The position numbers and the translations under genes were made by a program. A DNA stretch of 64,000 bases. Source: Larix kaempferi. Taxonomy: Eukaryota > Streptophyta > Pinopsida > Pinales > Pinaceae. How positions within the stretch are numbered: the first letter of the stretch is position 1; each line of letters opens with the position of its first letter. Where the stretch lies: contig BSBM01000151.1 of the NCBI GenBank assembly GCA_027924585.1, forward strand, positions 12,732,001-12,796,000. Direction: 5' to 3'. The notes under the pieces were generated by a model. That model was not told the origin of the DNA. It did not search any database and was given only the letters and a program-made list of their open reading frames with translations. This document shows, in pieces, positions 1 to 11,721 of this stretch.

Positions 1-1320
1 ATCTCTAGTGCATTTGGGCTCTCTGAGTCCATTGGGACAGTCATTTTTCAGTTCCGGGTAGTTTCAGTTGGGATTTCTCTCAATTTATCACTTCAGTGCA
101 TATTTGCCATTAAAAATGGCCTGTTAGAGCAGTTTCATGATTTATTCGATTCACCTATGGCGCTACAAAGGGAGTATGGAGTCCAGCCACTTATCTTACT
201 ATATTGCCATATTCCCAGACATTATGGTGCAGTCAGATTTGGCCCTGGGTGACCAGGCAGAGAGTTACAGGCATTTTTATCTTTTAGAGGTGATTTACAG
301 AGGAATAAAAAATGGTAAAATTGGCTACAGAGGAAATCGATTTGGGCTACTGAGGCAAGGAAATGGCATAGGAATGATTTTGATGATGTGTGTGATGTCT
401 CCCAAACCTTCCACAGCAGCTACAGCAATCAGTGGGGCCTACACACTTCCCGAGCTCATTTTATATGGATTTATTGTGTCTTTGAGGGGACACGACTTTG
501 CCACTTGGGCACATTTTTGTACCTTGATGTTATATTTTGCTATTATTGTGCCATGGGAACACACTAGGGAGGATATATGTTACCCCCTAGACCCACCATG
601 AGCGTTATGTCATGTTTTCCTAGTCACTTGGAGTGGGACGTTCCGCTAGGGCGATTTTGTCCATAGTGTCTTGTTATATTTTTGAGTTGATCCATGTACT
701 TTATGTTGAGCTCATCTCAACCATAGATTATCACTTATGTATCTTTTAATCTTAGCCACTCATCAAAAAGGTGGTTAGGGTTTTGGCCTCTCTCATAGCT
801 ATATATACGAGAGACCTCCTCATTGTAAAGGGACTTTTGGCTCTGGGTTTCTGGAATAAAATATATCTTTGCAAATATTCGTGCTTTGGTTTTGGATGTT
901 ATTGGTGTTGATTGAAACTGTTCATCCTTTGCACTGAGGGTTTTGGTGATGATCTTTGCACATCTTTTCTCCACGTTTTATCAATAGGTGAAGAAGTCGA
1001 ATTGGTGAGGAGGGCACACTGGCTGGGGAGACTCTCCTTGCTCCTTTCTTTTCTCTTCGTCGGTTTCAGGGAGTATCATTGTCCTTGTACCTCTTACTCT
1101 TTGTTATCATGTTCATCATTTGTATTTCTTCCATTCTTGCTTAAACTGATTGATTTGTTGTCCTTGGTTTGACAGGAAGAGGAGGGTGCATTTGTGGAGC
1201 TAGGCATAATTTGTGTGGGCAAGATAAAGCACCAAATTTTCATTTGATCTCTACGGGAACAATCCTCAACATCATAGCAATCATCTCCATGACTCAGGTA
1301 CGCTTGCAAGGTATGTAGTT
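1..1320 (+). other. LTR-like promoter and leader block, unassigned
   Basis: No coding region is convincing here; the 154-codon open frame near 137-601 resembles no family I know. Around 770-880 the sequence looks like the U3/R part of a plant LTR: a TATA-like ATATATA at 800-807, a short GAGAGACC stretch typical of retrotransposon leaders, then AATAAA near 854 as a possible poly(A) signal. I found neither a partner LTR nor a primer-binding site, so the element's identity and limits are unknown. It lies downstream of exon 3 of the minus-strand protease gene, probably in its next intron. Confidence 0.3.
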
Positions 1321-4165
1321 TATTCTTCTATCCTGCCCATCTGTCATTTATATTAAAAACCTAACTTCAAATCCTTCGGAAAATTCTATGGCTCAAACGA
1401 CATGCTTTATTGGCAAACCATTTCTAGGTTATCTATCTCTTACACATCCCTAGGTGGGTTCTCCTAGACGACATAGTTGGAGGACTCCATCTGCCCAAAT
1501 CCCAAGGCACTAGTCACCTAACCCCTTGCGCATTCCCTGACTGAGCTGGTTTTCTTGTCGTTTGATCCCTGTTACTGAGCTTGCATACCTTGATACTATC
1601 AGATCTCTCAACCAAGCTGTGCTAGAAAGCCATAACCTTCAGATCCACTCTTTGGGACACTTTCCCTGTTTTAAGGGTCACGTTTCCCAAGGCAGCTGAA
1701 TTTGATCATTTATACTAGCACTTGAATCCTGGAATCATTTTTAATTGTTGAATCACTATGTCTAAACACTATCTATTGTATCCTATCTTTCCTAAGCCTC
1801 CACAGTGATTCTTTTTCCTTAAATCTAGGGTTCCATACCTGTCACCTTACGTACCCTATCTTGATAGCTTGATCTGGTGATCTGGTTAGATCTCTCCTGT
1901 CGGGAGTAGATCAGGGTCTCCCCCTTTGTTATCTTTGGCTTTGATAGCATAAAGTGAAGGGTGCCTCGATTGGCGTGACAACCAATCCTTTTGGGAATCG
2001 AGGCTCTCGTGGTTCACCTCTTTAGTTGCCTATCCCCTCTACGATCCTGTTAGATCTATCTTTTGGGGCAACTACAAGTTTGGTGATAACAAGAACCATG
2101 ACAATGCTCATCCAACACAAGGGCTCCACACACTTAGCCTCCAAAGCTTCTCTTAATTGAGTAAATAAAATAATACAACATTACAATGGGCAAGTATTTC
2201 TCTCCTTGACTCTAACTAGCTTCAAATGAGTGAGCTTGCTTATATAGCAATGACCAAGAGACAAGCGAGTTATTGAGGGAGGGGTGCATCACTATGATTG
2301 AGGGATCCAAAATCAAGTGGATCCACTTGATTGATACGGTTTAGATCCAAGTCGAAGGAAGGTGCGCCACCTCTCATGAGGTAGGCGACCTCCTTTCTAA
2401 TATCACCATTCAATATTCGGCTGCCACATACAAGAGATCACCCAAGTGAGAGGGATGGCGCATCCCTTATCTTTAGCGATATGCCACCTCATAAGATTTG
2501 CATCCTTTAAGTCATAAATCGCTTTAAAGAGGTCGCCCTCCACATGAGATGAGATGCCAACTCACTTGGCACACTCCGAGCACACACCCACTTAATTAAC
2601 TTTTTGGATTTTTTTTACCATTTTGCGTCATTTTTGGCATTTTTTTTACATTTTGTCGTTTTTTTGAGCAAAAATGCTTTAAGTGATAATTTAATAACCC
2701 GAAACATAGGAAAAGTCAGTCCTAGGTTAAAGAGGACACTCTAAGTGTGAGAACGAGCATCCCCACACCAAATTCCGCCTCCAAACCATACTTTTATTAC
2801 ATTTTCAAATTTTTCAATTAAACCATAAAAAATTGTCTAATTTTACGGAAAATTTTATTTTCTCGGAAATTAAAAAAAACTTAGGGGGACCTAGCACATG
2901 TCCATACGACTCAATTCTAATGTCTAGCATGGTAATATACATTGACACTTGGGCTCTAATAACCTACTAAGGCCGAGAAACCAAGCCGACCACCCCAACT
3001 TTGGAGGTATGAGTGAAAAACTCAAGAATTATAAGTCACTTATTCAACAACATATAATTGACAAGGGGAAAAACACTCTGGACTAGTCGAACTGATATCT
3101 AAGTCCTAGGAAAGCCGAGTCCATTACAAACACCACCATGCTATGACAGTTTTTACAATTTCCCCGCAGGGCATGGACATGTGATTTTATTAAAAAAAAT
3201 GGCCGCCAAGGTGGCCTGCTAAGACTTATGATCTTCTAAATAAGAACAAGTAAACTTGTTCTATTTTCACAGGCTCACTTGAAACCATCTAAGTGCAACT
3301 TAGCTGGTAACAAGTTACATGGGTGGAGTAGAAAATCAATTAAGTGAGAATAAATCATAACTTGTGATGATATCTCAAATCCAAATAAGGGGCCTCTTTC
3401 TATAAAGAGGATAACATACATGATAGTTGGGGAACAGGAATTCACGCAACTAATTAGGACCTAACCAGCACTTCCTAGTAACATCTCTACAATTTTCCTC
3501 CTTACTAACTCACGACCCACATCATAAAGTGAAGCACATCATCACATAGTAATAATAATTTCATCAACCACATGTCATCAAAGACAAAATAGACTATAAA
3601 ATTAAAAAAAGTCTTACTGACCATTGGGGCTAACTTGGTTCAGAACTAATAATATCTCGAAGCATTGTTCCAAGGCGATATGAAACAATCAACATAGCAA
3701 GAAGAAGCACCAATTTTAAAAGAAAGAAGCTGTACTAGCACCTAACTTGACCCTTGCTAACAGTGCCCTTTTCTATTTTCTTTCTACAGGGAACAGAGTA
3801 ACATGGAGGAAAAAAACATTGGATTGTACAGATATTTTCTCTATCATTTTGAAATGGACAATATACCATAGGGCCTATGAAATTCCATTGGTAATTAGAA
3901 GAATTAATCCTTCTTTTGAGTGTTCCTTCATTGACCATTAAAGGACCTAACACCATAACTACATACAAATTCTATAGCTATGCTGTTCCAAACAGTCATT
4001 AGTTGGCTTTTCTGCCACAGACATGTGGACTGAAAAGCTAGAAAGTATGACCTTGTACACTTCTTTCTCATAACAAAACTATCAGTAGATTCATATACTT
4101 GAACACATTTTGGAAACCATTAATAAGACTTACTGGAAGAGAATAAATATATGGAAAGGACTAAC
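1321..4165. other. No gene seen; intronic or repeat-derived DNA
   Basis: There is no plausible coding frame. The DNA is AT-rich with T runs at about 2600-2660 and several low-complexity stretches. Since exon 3 of the aspartic protease ends at 4166 with a donor-like GTTAGT, this stretch is most likely the next intron of that gene. I looked for the next expected exon (the segment leading to the LDGILGFG-type motif) on the minus strand and did not find it, so it must lie left of the window. Confidence 0.5.
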
Positions 4166-4416
4166 CCAAATATGACACTTGCATTTGCTGCCCTCGTGTT
4201 GAAATTTCCGGTTACTTCATTGTACTGCAATGTATCCTTCACAAAATACCCTGTAGTTGAACTTCCATCTCCATATTGTACATTATATGCACATGGTTGA
4301 CCAGACTGACAACCTTGAACACTTTGAGTCTGACTTGCTAAGTCACAAAATGGCTGATCACATGCAATAGTGGATCCACTATTTGATTTATCAGGATCAT
4401 AAAGTGTTAGCCGTAC
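4166..4416 (-). CDS. Plant pepsin-like aspartic protease, exon 3 (partial gene)
   Basis: This is the third coding exon of an A1-family aspartic protease of the plant 'aspartic proteinase-like' group (secreted or membrane-anchored endopeptidases). The minus-strand reading begins VRLTLYDPDKS, contains ACDQPFC and ends with the flap segment YGDGSSTTGYFVKDTLQ and NASVIFG, all hallmarks of the N-terminal lobe downstream of the first DTGS. The flap Tyr of YGDGSS is present. The 5' boundary is an acceptor TGCAG at 4417-4421 after a pyrimidine-rich tract; the 3' boundary is GG followed by donor GTTAGT. The exon is 251 bp, starts on a codon boundary and ends in phase 2. It follows exon 2 (SGLG) without a frame break. 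The next exon, starting with a Cys codon in relatives, is outside the window. No stop or frameshift is seen. Confidence 0.85.
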
Positions 4417-5581
4417 CTGCATGGAAGCAAGTTGCAACAAAGCAAGTAAATCAAACATTATGTACATGTAAAAAAAATCAAATTTGACTTGCATCTGAAA
4501 TAATTTACAACTTTAATGTGGGTAGAGGTAGAGTATATAAATAAATATTTTATAAATATCCAGTGCATTTTGCCAAAGTACTTGACAACCTACAGTTGGC
4601 GTGGGGTAAGTCAGATCAGACCAACAAATCTAGAGAGAAAAAACACTGCAGAAGAAATATGGTCATACAAATTCAAAAAAGTTGTCTCTTCATTTCAGTT
4701 GCTAGTTGTTATAGTCGAGGAAAAAAACACGTGCAAACACAGTCAAAATAAGTGCAAAAACAATATGTAACACTTTCCTCCTAGAAGGCACAGGACACTC
4801 ACAGGGCATTCTAAAGGAAGAAGTTGGGGTCCTAGGTGCCCAATCAGCAATCTACATTTGACAAGAATGCTAAGGTGGTTTCAGTGAGAGACAATTACAA
4901 GAGTGGCTAAGCACCCAGATATCTATAAATGACCAATCACCTATTTGAAGCGTTCATTTCAGCATTATAAGGAACAAAGGGCCCATTTTCTGCATTAGAG
5001 TGAGAATGATATAGGGTATAACTTGGGTTTCTACGCAAAAATTTGCTACTTCAAGGTGTTAGGAGGTCAATTGATGGGTTCTATGCTGCTTTGGATATCT
5101 AAAAACACAATCACTCCATGCTGTTACATTATGGAAGGCAATTGATCTTTAAAGAAGTCTGCTGCAAATAGTGATGTACACATGATCAGCACTGTTACCA
5201 CCAGAAAATGCAAAATCCAATTTGCATTCTTTCAGCACCATTGCACAGGTCATATGTACGTTGGCAGCTTGGAATATCTTTTCTTTCACATGATTGGGAG
5301 ATGCTCATGTCTTTTGAGGCATATTTGAGTCTTGAAGCCACACACTTGGAGGCAACTTTACACACGTGGTAGTGATTCACCACTGGGGGCATCTTCTGCA
5401 TATTTTTATGCACAAGTTTTCATTAAGGATGCTTTTGAGGCATTTTCAAACTCAATGAGGCAAGAGTTGCATAATTGTAGGCATGAAGAGGACATCCTAG
5501 CACATGAGTACATGGTTCAAGGGTAAGGAGTCCATTCTATGAGGAGCACTCTACATGGAAGTGTCTAAAAGAGACTAGTAA

Positions 5582-6231
5582 TGTTGGGATTTCTATTGTT
5601 ATTTTGATAAGTTGCTAGCAGATCTCTCATGAAGAGCAACTTACATTGAAGATAATTCTATAACTTATTTCATGTTGGATCCATAACCTTCTAGAGTGTT
5701 CTCTATGATATTTTATTAAAGAAACTTCTAGAAGAAACACCCCTTATAGATGTCTCTAGAACACATTTTTCTTCACATAAAGGGAGGGTGCCATAGGAGT
5801 TTTTTTTATAGGAGTGTGCCATAGGAGTTTTTAGAGAATTCTATGGGCTGTAATGGAACTATAAAAGGAAGTTACATCCTCATTTGCAAGGTGTGTTTTC
5901 ATTGTGGAGAAATCCCTAGACCATTGGGGGATATGGTTGAAGATATCTTGTGCAGGTTTGTAGCTTCATTAAGAAAATATTCAGGGCTGAAAGAATCTCT
6001 TGTGAGGTCAATGTTGTATCTTGTCTTCCTCTCTTCTTGGTTGGAAATGTTGCTGCTGTTTTAGAATTATTTTCCAGTATAAAGAGGTCTAAACAGTGCC
6101 GTTGTTGTCCTCACTAGGACCATAAATTCAGATCTGTTTATGTTATGTTCCAGGACTGATTTCTCGTAATAGAAGGCTGCATTATACTTAATCTCAGATC
6201 CTGATTTATGTGATGAAACAAGGATATAACA
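5582..6231 (+). repeat. Possible solo LTR, Copia-like
   Basis: The block starts TGTTGGGATTTC and ends ATATAACA, the TG...CA form of an LTR, and carries a TATA-like CTATAAAAGG near 5859. The flanks AGTAA and AGTGT match at only three of five positions, so target duplication is weak support. No partner LTR or internal region is found. It could instead be a fragment of another repeat. Confidence 0.35.
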
Positions 6232-6461
6232 AGTGTATTATTGTATCTTTATGAACATAGTATATTGGCTGGAAAATGAATTTGTAGTATTGTTACAGTT
6301 AAGGACTGTTGTCCATGCATCTTCGTTGATTGAATATTGTCTGTTGTTGAATTCTCCGAATCCTTATAGTGCTTTGACTCCATTGCCCAAAGATAAGACA
6401 CTGATCTACTTGAATCCAACATATGACATCTATTGCTAAATCCGATTTTATATCAAGGGTT

Positions 6462-6642
6462 AACCAGCATAGATCCATCTTAAACCCAGATCTATTAAGC
6501 ACAGAGAGGGATCCAATTTCTTGAGGTATAAATTTTTTTATTTTAATATTTTCACATATTAAGAAAATGTTTACACCTCAAAAAACTGGATCCTTCTCGA
6601 TGCTTAATAGATCCGGATTTAAGATGGATCTATATGCTGGTT
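6462..6642. repeat. Palindromic MITE-like element
   Basis: The left arm begins AACCAGCATAGATCCATCTT and the right arm ends with its near reverse complement, GGATCTATATGCTGGTT. The arms stay paired for about 75 bp each, through GATCTATTAAGC and TTGAGGT, around a short AT-rich centre. This makes a long hairpin of about 181 bp. It has no coding capacity and no clear target duplication. A single arm recurs at 22546-22624. A foldback MITE is the likeliest identity; the superfamily cannot be named. Confidence 0.7.
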
Positions 6643-6832
6643 CTAATTTTTTTATTTTATGAGCCAACATGAATTTTTTAATTACTTTTATTTTTTATAA
6701 GTTATGAGCCGACATGGGAACGTTATGTTACATAATATGACAAACATGACATCTCCCCCGTACTGGGTTGTAAGCAACTCGCTACTCTCAATGCAATAAA
6801 TGTTGATTTAGCAATCTCATCTAGGGAAACCC

Positions 6833-7503
6833 TGTTAGAATTAATAGCAGCATAACCAAGATCACTAAGAGAATGGCAAAGCACAGAAGCAAAATGAGTG
6901 TGGAGCTCATTTAACCATGATTATAAGAACAATCATCTCTTAACCATAGACAAAGCTATTTGTCTCCCCCAAGCTCACACCTTCCAATAGAGAATGATGT
7001 ACATCCAGATAGTAGTAGCGCAAACCCAAGAAAAATAAGAGAGAAACTTCTCCAATAGTGGAGAACCCCAAAAATCAGTCTCCTAGCTGCAGTAGCGAAC
7101 CTCTCTTGACTAGTGCGAACTTGTCTAGAGTGAATCACCAAATGAGAGGTCAAACTCTCTATTTATTCACATCAAAAGGTAACTTTTTCCCTTACTGGGC
7201 CGACCTGACTTGCCCTAACTGGGCCGACCTAACTAGGGCAGTTCTGCCCATTTTCTGGGGCAAACTACCCACTGTTTTGGGGCAGTTTACCCACTGGACC
7301 AACCTATCTAACTAATAGGGCCGCTTGTCTTGGGGAAAGATAAAATAACATTTAAAGATACTTTTCTTTGTGTGTTTTTCACCCCAAGGTTGACATTAAT
7401 TCTTTCAAGGGTTTACATGATCAAATACATCAATATCTTCTCCCGTAGGAGGTACAACAATAATATAATAAGAATAACTTCCAAAGTTGCATTATTTCCA
7501 ACA
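6833..7503 (-). repeat. Copia A 3' LTR
   Basis: A 671-bp LTR at the downstream end in transcription sense, next to the polypurine tract. It contains repeated GGGCCGACCT motifs (7198-7230) and the remains of the TATA module. Confidence 0.9.
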
Positions 7504-7512
7504 CTCCCTCTC
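7504..7512 (-). other. Polypurine tract of Copia A
   Basis: CTCCCTCTC on the plus strand, GAGAGGGAG in element sense, abuts the 3' LTR and would prime plus-strand DNA synthesis. An identical tract is at the same place in Copia B. Confidence 0.75.
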
Positions 7513-7734
7513 AACAAGGAAGGTATTCTAATTTTATTCTTTCTTGGGTTGACCTATGAGGTGATGCCTCATGCAGCTACTACTCCAACACTCCCTCTTA
7601 GCCAGGGAGGCATCATCAGTATTATCATACTGGAACACATCTGGATATCATCTGTACATCACGATTATCTCTAACCTCTCTATATCATAAGGAAGGTCTT
7701 CCAACACAATCTCAATCTGTCGAGAAGTGTCAAC

Positions 7735-8440
7735 AAATCAATCTTCATGCATCAGCTCAATCCAGTCCATCGGAGAACATGCACTAGCTCCACGACTCTA
7801 CACAATCCATCGGAGAGTCAATAAAATGTGCCTCAGCTCAACCCAGTCCTTCGGGGAACATGCACAAGGACAATGTGCCTTAGCTCAACCCAGGCCTTCG
7901 AGAAATATGCACCAACTCAACCAATCCTTTGGTGAGTCAAGAGTACCAGTGTGTGTCAGTGTGCACCAGCTTCTTCATCCCGTCCCGGGATGTCTGAGAG
8001 ATCTCCTCACTCTTTTCAGAGTGATCTGGAGAATGCACTAAATCTTTCCATCATGTCCTATGATGTCGAGAGATCTCCCCACTCTACTGAGTGTCTGGGA
8101 GTGTGTGCTGGCCTCTCCATCCTATCAGGATGTCTGAGAGATCTCCTCACTCTATCCTAGAGTGATCCAGAGAATGCAGTGGCCTCTCCATCCTATCTGG
8201 ATGTCCGAGAGATCTCCTCACTCTATCCTAGAGTGATCCGGAGAATGCAGTGGCCTCTCCATCCTATCTGGATGTCCGAGAGATCTCCTCACTCTATCCT
8301 AGAGTGATCCAGAGAATGCAATGGCCTCTCCATCTTATCTGGATGTCCGAGAGATCTCCTCACTCTATTCTAGAGTGATCTGGAGAATGCATTGGCTTCT
8401 CCATCCTATCTAGATGTCTGAAAGTTCTCTTATACACGAC
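7735..8440. repeat. Minisatellites inside Copia A (TCCATCGG-type and CTCTCCATCC-type units)
   Basis: Between RNase H and the 3' LTR two tandem repeat families follow each other. From about 7740 to 7940 degenerate units carry CAGCTCAACCCAGTCC and TTCGGNGAAC words. From about 8085 to 8420 there are four to five copies of an approximately 80-bp unit starting GGCCTCTCCATCC and containing GAGAGATCTCCTCACTC. Open frames through the array reflect the repeat and are not genes. Confidence 0.85.
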
Positions 8441-8447
8441 CATCTGC

Positions 8448-9000
8448 TACTTGTCCATCTCTATTGCCGATGGGATCCTCCCATTCCTGGCTGAGATCCT
8501 GGACGAGCATAGGTACCTGTGTAGAAACAAACTTCACACGACCATCTACTACCTATCCGTCTCATCTGCCGATGGGATCCTCCCATACCTGGATGAGAAC
8601 CTGGACAAGCAGAGGTGCACGACCATCTACTACCTGTTCGTCTCATTTGCCGATGGGATCCTCCCATACCTGGTTGAGAACCTGAACGAGTAGAGGTACA
8701 TGTGCCAGCTTCACACAACCATCTACTACATGTCTGTCCCATCTACCGATGGGATCCTCCCATACCTGGTTGAGAACCTGGACAAGTAGAGGCACCTGTG
8801 TGGAACCAAACTTCCCCCGACCATCTACTACCTATCTATCTCATCTGCCGATGGGATCCTCCCATACCTGGGTAAGAAACTGGACGAGTAGAGGTACCTG
8901 GGTGGAACCAAACTTCACCCGACCATCTACTACCTGTCCGCCTCATCTGCCGATGCGATCCTCCCATACCTGGCTGAGAACCTGGACGAGTAGAGGTACC
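8448..9000. repeat. Minisatellite shared by Copia A and B (CCATCTACTACCTG unit)
   Basis: Six copies of an 80-102-bp unit start near 8448, 8541, 8622, 8719, 8820 and 8922. Each carries CCATCTACTACCT, CATCTGCCGATGGGATCCTC and GACGAGTAGAGG. Unit length varies through a variable tail. The same unit recurs in the same place in Copia B. It lies between the RNase H end and the polypurine tract. Confidence 0.9.
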
Positions 9001-9049
9001 TAGTTGAAAGCAAGGTAAACATTTCCATGCCATCTTTCCCTCTCAAGGA

Positions 9050-9800
9050 GGGACACATTCTCTTCCAAGTTCTCCACGAAAGTATTCAAACTTTATCTTG
9101 GGAAGAGGCTTGGTGAGAACATCTACAATTTGGTCATCTATCAAAACATACTATAACTCGACCGCACCTTCTTGCACCATATCATGAATGTAGTGATATC
9201 GAATCTCTATATGCTTCGACTTGTCATGGAATACGGGATCCACTAACATCTACACACAGCTTTGGTTATCATAGTGAATCACAATTGGCTCTGGAATTTG
9301 TCCAAACAATCTCGTAAGGAGTTTCTGAAGCCATACAACTTCTCAAGATGCTGTACTAGCAGCCATATACTCAGCCTCTGCAATATGGAGTGCTACTAAG
9401 GTCTGTTTCTTGCTACACCAGGAAATCACTGCAAAACCCAAGTTGAAGCAACATCTGGAAGTACTCTTCCTACCTGCAGCACATCCGACCCAATCTGAGT
9501 CTAAAAATCCACGCAAGTACCTCAGCACATGTTTTGAAGCAACCCAGTGAATCTATCTCGGCTTGCACATGCATTGGTTGAGGGCATTCACTGCAAAACA
9601 TATATCTAGTCTGGTATTTGTCAAGTACATCAAAGATCCAATCAGCTGGCGATACATAGTGGGATCAATCAAATCTTGATCGAAAGCAGAGTCTCTCAGC
9701 TTCTTCAGATTCGCATCCATCAATGTGGTCATGGACTTACAATCCAACATTCTGAATCTCTTTAGTATGTCAATGGTGTATTTTCCTTTACTCAAGAAAA
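9050..9800 (-). pseudogene. Copia A RT C-terminus and RNase H remnant
   Basis: Minus-strand frames give the Copia RT connection (ILKRFRMLDCKSMTT, YRQLIGSLMYLTNTR), the RNase H (LDSDWVGCAAGRKST, EAEYMAAS) and the C-terminal tail (HDKSKHIEI, DVLTKPLPK). RNase H would degrade RNA in the RNA-DNA hybrid during reverse transcription. Frames are broken by stops and shifts, and the RT palm with the YVDD site is absent, replaced on its 5' side by a tandem repeat at 9838-9985. It is a non-functional remnant of a polyprotein. Confidence 0.85.
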
Positions 9801-9837
9801 TCTCATTGTGCCTCTGCCATAATAAACTCCCTCTGTG

Positions 9838-9985
9838 CTAGAGTGTCCTGCTCCCTCTGCATCTGAGCATGTTGCTCCCTCGCTGGAACTATCCACAGAG
9901 TGTCCTGCTCCCTCTGCATCTGAGCATCCTGCTCCCTCTCTGGATCTATCCACAAAGTGTCCTGCTCCCTCTCACTTCAGGTGTC
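9838..9985. repeat. Short tandem repeat replacing the RT core of Copia A
   Basis: Two and a half copies of an approximately 60-bp unit carrying GTGTCCTGCTCCCTCTGCAT and CTATCCACA. It sits exactly where the RT palm should be. Confidence 0.75.
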
Positions 9986-11111
9986 AATCTGAGCACCAGC
10001 TTTCACAGAGCAGAAGAGCACAGTTGCTTACGAAAATGTAAGTATTCATCCTAGTGACAACCAGGTACATCAAGGATCCTCTCAACTATCAGTCTAAATC
10101 TACCAGCAACGCTATCAGTGTAGACGGGTACTCGCAGTCATCATGCTGGATCTGCTCAGGATCTCAACTGTGATCTTCCTTTTCCTAGGAAGATCTCAAC
10201 ACATCACCAATAGGCCAAGATCCTCAACTCAAGGGCTACCTCCTTCTTAACTGTTGGAGGGGGAGATGATCTCATCTCCTAAGGATCTATCAACTCCTCA
10301 TCCTCGATCTTCAGATCGGATCCTTTGGACCTGTGGGTCATGTATCAAATATAGCTGGATGTGTTAGGTCCTCATCTGTTTGTACGACTTCCATCTAACT
10401 GCTTTGTCTAGGAGTCATCCTTCTAGGGGTTGAGAGTCATGCTCCTAGAGGCTTCTTGCCTTTGATTAATCTAAACATCATCGGGATTCATGTGTCTACC
10501 ACTTGTTCATCGAAACAAGTCTCACCATACTTTTCTTGTAGGCCATATCATATGGTCTTTTCCCTACAAGTCCAATCCCGTCAGATGGTTAGCAACATAC
10601 CATAATCAGATTTAATTAATTCATATAACAATCGTTCACAAATATGTAGCCATCTTAGCTAATGCTTCGACACAACATATATATGGAACTATATGGATGT
10701 CTGCTATCTTCGTTAGAACATACTACCAAGAGTGTGTGCTACTCTAAGCATGTTAGAAGGAGATATCATCCAAGATAGGTTCATAAAAGTTGTGTAGCAT
10801 TACTGCTATTTAAACAATCATGTACATAACAAATACTATATGAGCCTACTATTCATCAATAAAGGAACTAGATCACATTGCTCTACATCCTTCCTAATTC
10901 TAGGAATGTAGATCTGCATACAAATTGTTATGGAAACATATTCAAAACCAACAGATCTAATCTACAAGAGCAATAAATTCAAATACTTATCTTTTATTGT
11001 TTTTGAGGGTGGGCTCCCACTGCCTCCTTGTGGGAACCATGAGAGTCCTCTATTCTTCATTTTCTTGCTAAATCAATGCAATCTGGATCTTCATATCATC
11101 ACCTCGACATA
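9986..11111 (-). other. Copia A interior: integrase-RT linker remnant and non-coding DNA
   Basis: Nucleotide similarity to Copia B is visible by eye at 10250-10560 (matching about 19670-20060 in B), which covers the segment between integrase C-terminus and RT. It contains no open frame. From 10600 to 11110 I recognise nothing. Protease and integrase catalytic core are not present. Confidence 0.55.
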
Positions 11112-11324
11112 CTAGAAGACCTTTACTGAATCCACCAAGATTCTTCTAGCTCTGGAATCATTCTTTCTCCATTGAGACTTGTCATCTTCTACTTCTGGTT
11201 TTGGCACCTTCTCATTGACAAACTTCAAAAGATCATTTTCTTCTAATATGGGAAAAAACCTAGACTTCCAAGAAATGAAATTGGAAGCCCCATCAAGTGG
11301 ATCTTCAACCTTCATTCCAATCAT
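11112..11324 (-). pseudogene. Copia A gag N-terminus
   Basis: The reading starts MIGMKVEDPLDGASNF and runs to RARRILVDSVKVF, 70 residues, matching the start of gag in Copia B and the usual Copia capsid N-terminus (SNFISWK motif). It starts about 400 bp downstream of the primer-binding site. The rest of the capsid domain and the zinc knuckle are missing, so no functional capsid protein can be made. Confidence 0.75.
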
Positions 11325-11709
11325 CTTGACTGCAGAACTGGATCAGAAACCCTAGCAGGAGCTAGGTCAAAAATGAAGTTTGGAATCTTGCAAAACTGAA
11401 ACCACAGGAAAATGCACCCAAAACTGAAACCATAGGAAAATGCACCCTAGCAAGGCAAGTTGAGAGAAGGTAGAGTCGAGCCAAGTATGTGGAGGGAACA
11501 GCACAAAACTTGAAACCCTAATTTCTGCAGTAACTATCGCAGCTGCAAAATTAGGTCAAAAATGAAACTTCTCAAAACTGGAATTTTCCTTCACCAAAAG
11601 ATGCGCCTTCCCTAGGGCAAAATTTCTAATGCTCTTTTCAAGCCAAACTGAGAAGGGAAGGCCCTGAAATGTGAAACCCTAGTTTCTGGCAATGGCTTCT
11701 TTTAGAACT

Positions 11710-11721
11710 GCTCTGATACCA
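11710..11721 (-). promoter_or_regulatory. Primer-binding site of Copia A (initiator Met tRNA)
   Basis: TGGTATCAGAGC on the minus strand directly follows the 5' LTR and is the standard plant binding site for the 3' end of initiator Met tRNA. It fixes the element's direction. Confidence 0.9.

Noticed and set aside
137-601. 154-codon plus-strand frame as a gene
   Set aside because: No family likeness, low-complexity composition, and it lies upstream of an LTR-like TATA block.
8448-9033. Repeated open frames on both strands with near-identical peptide units
   Set aside because: They are read from the Copia minisatellite; the unit is not a multiple of three throughout and the same DNA repeat occurs in Copia B.
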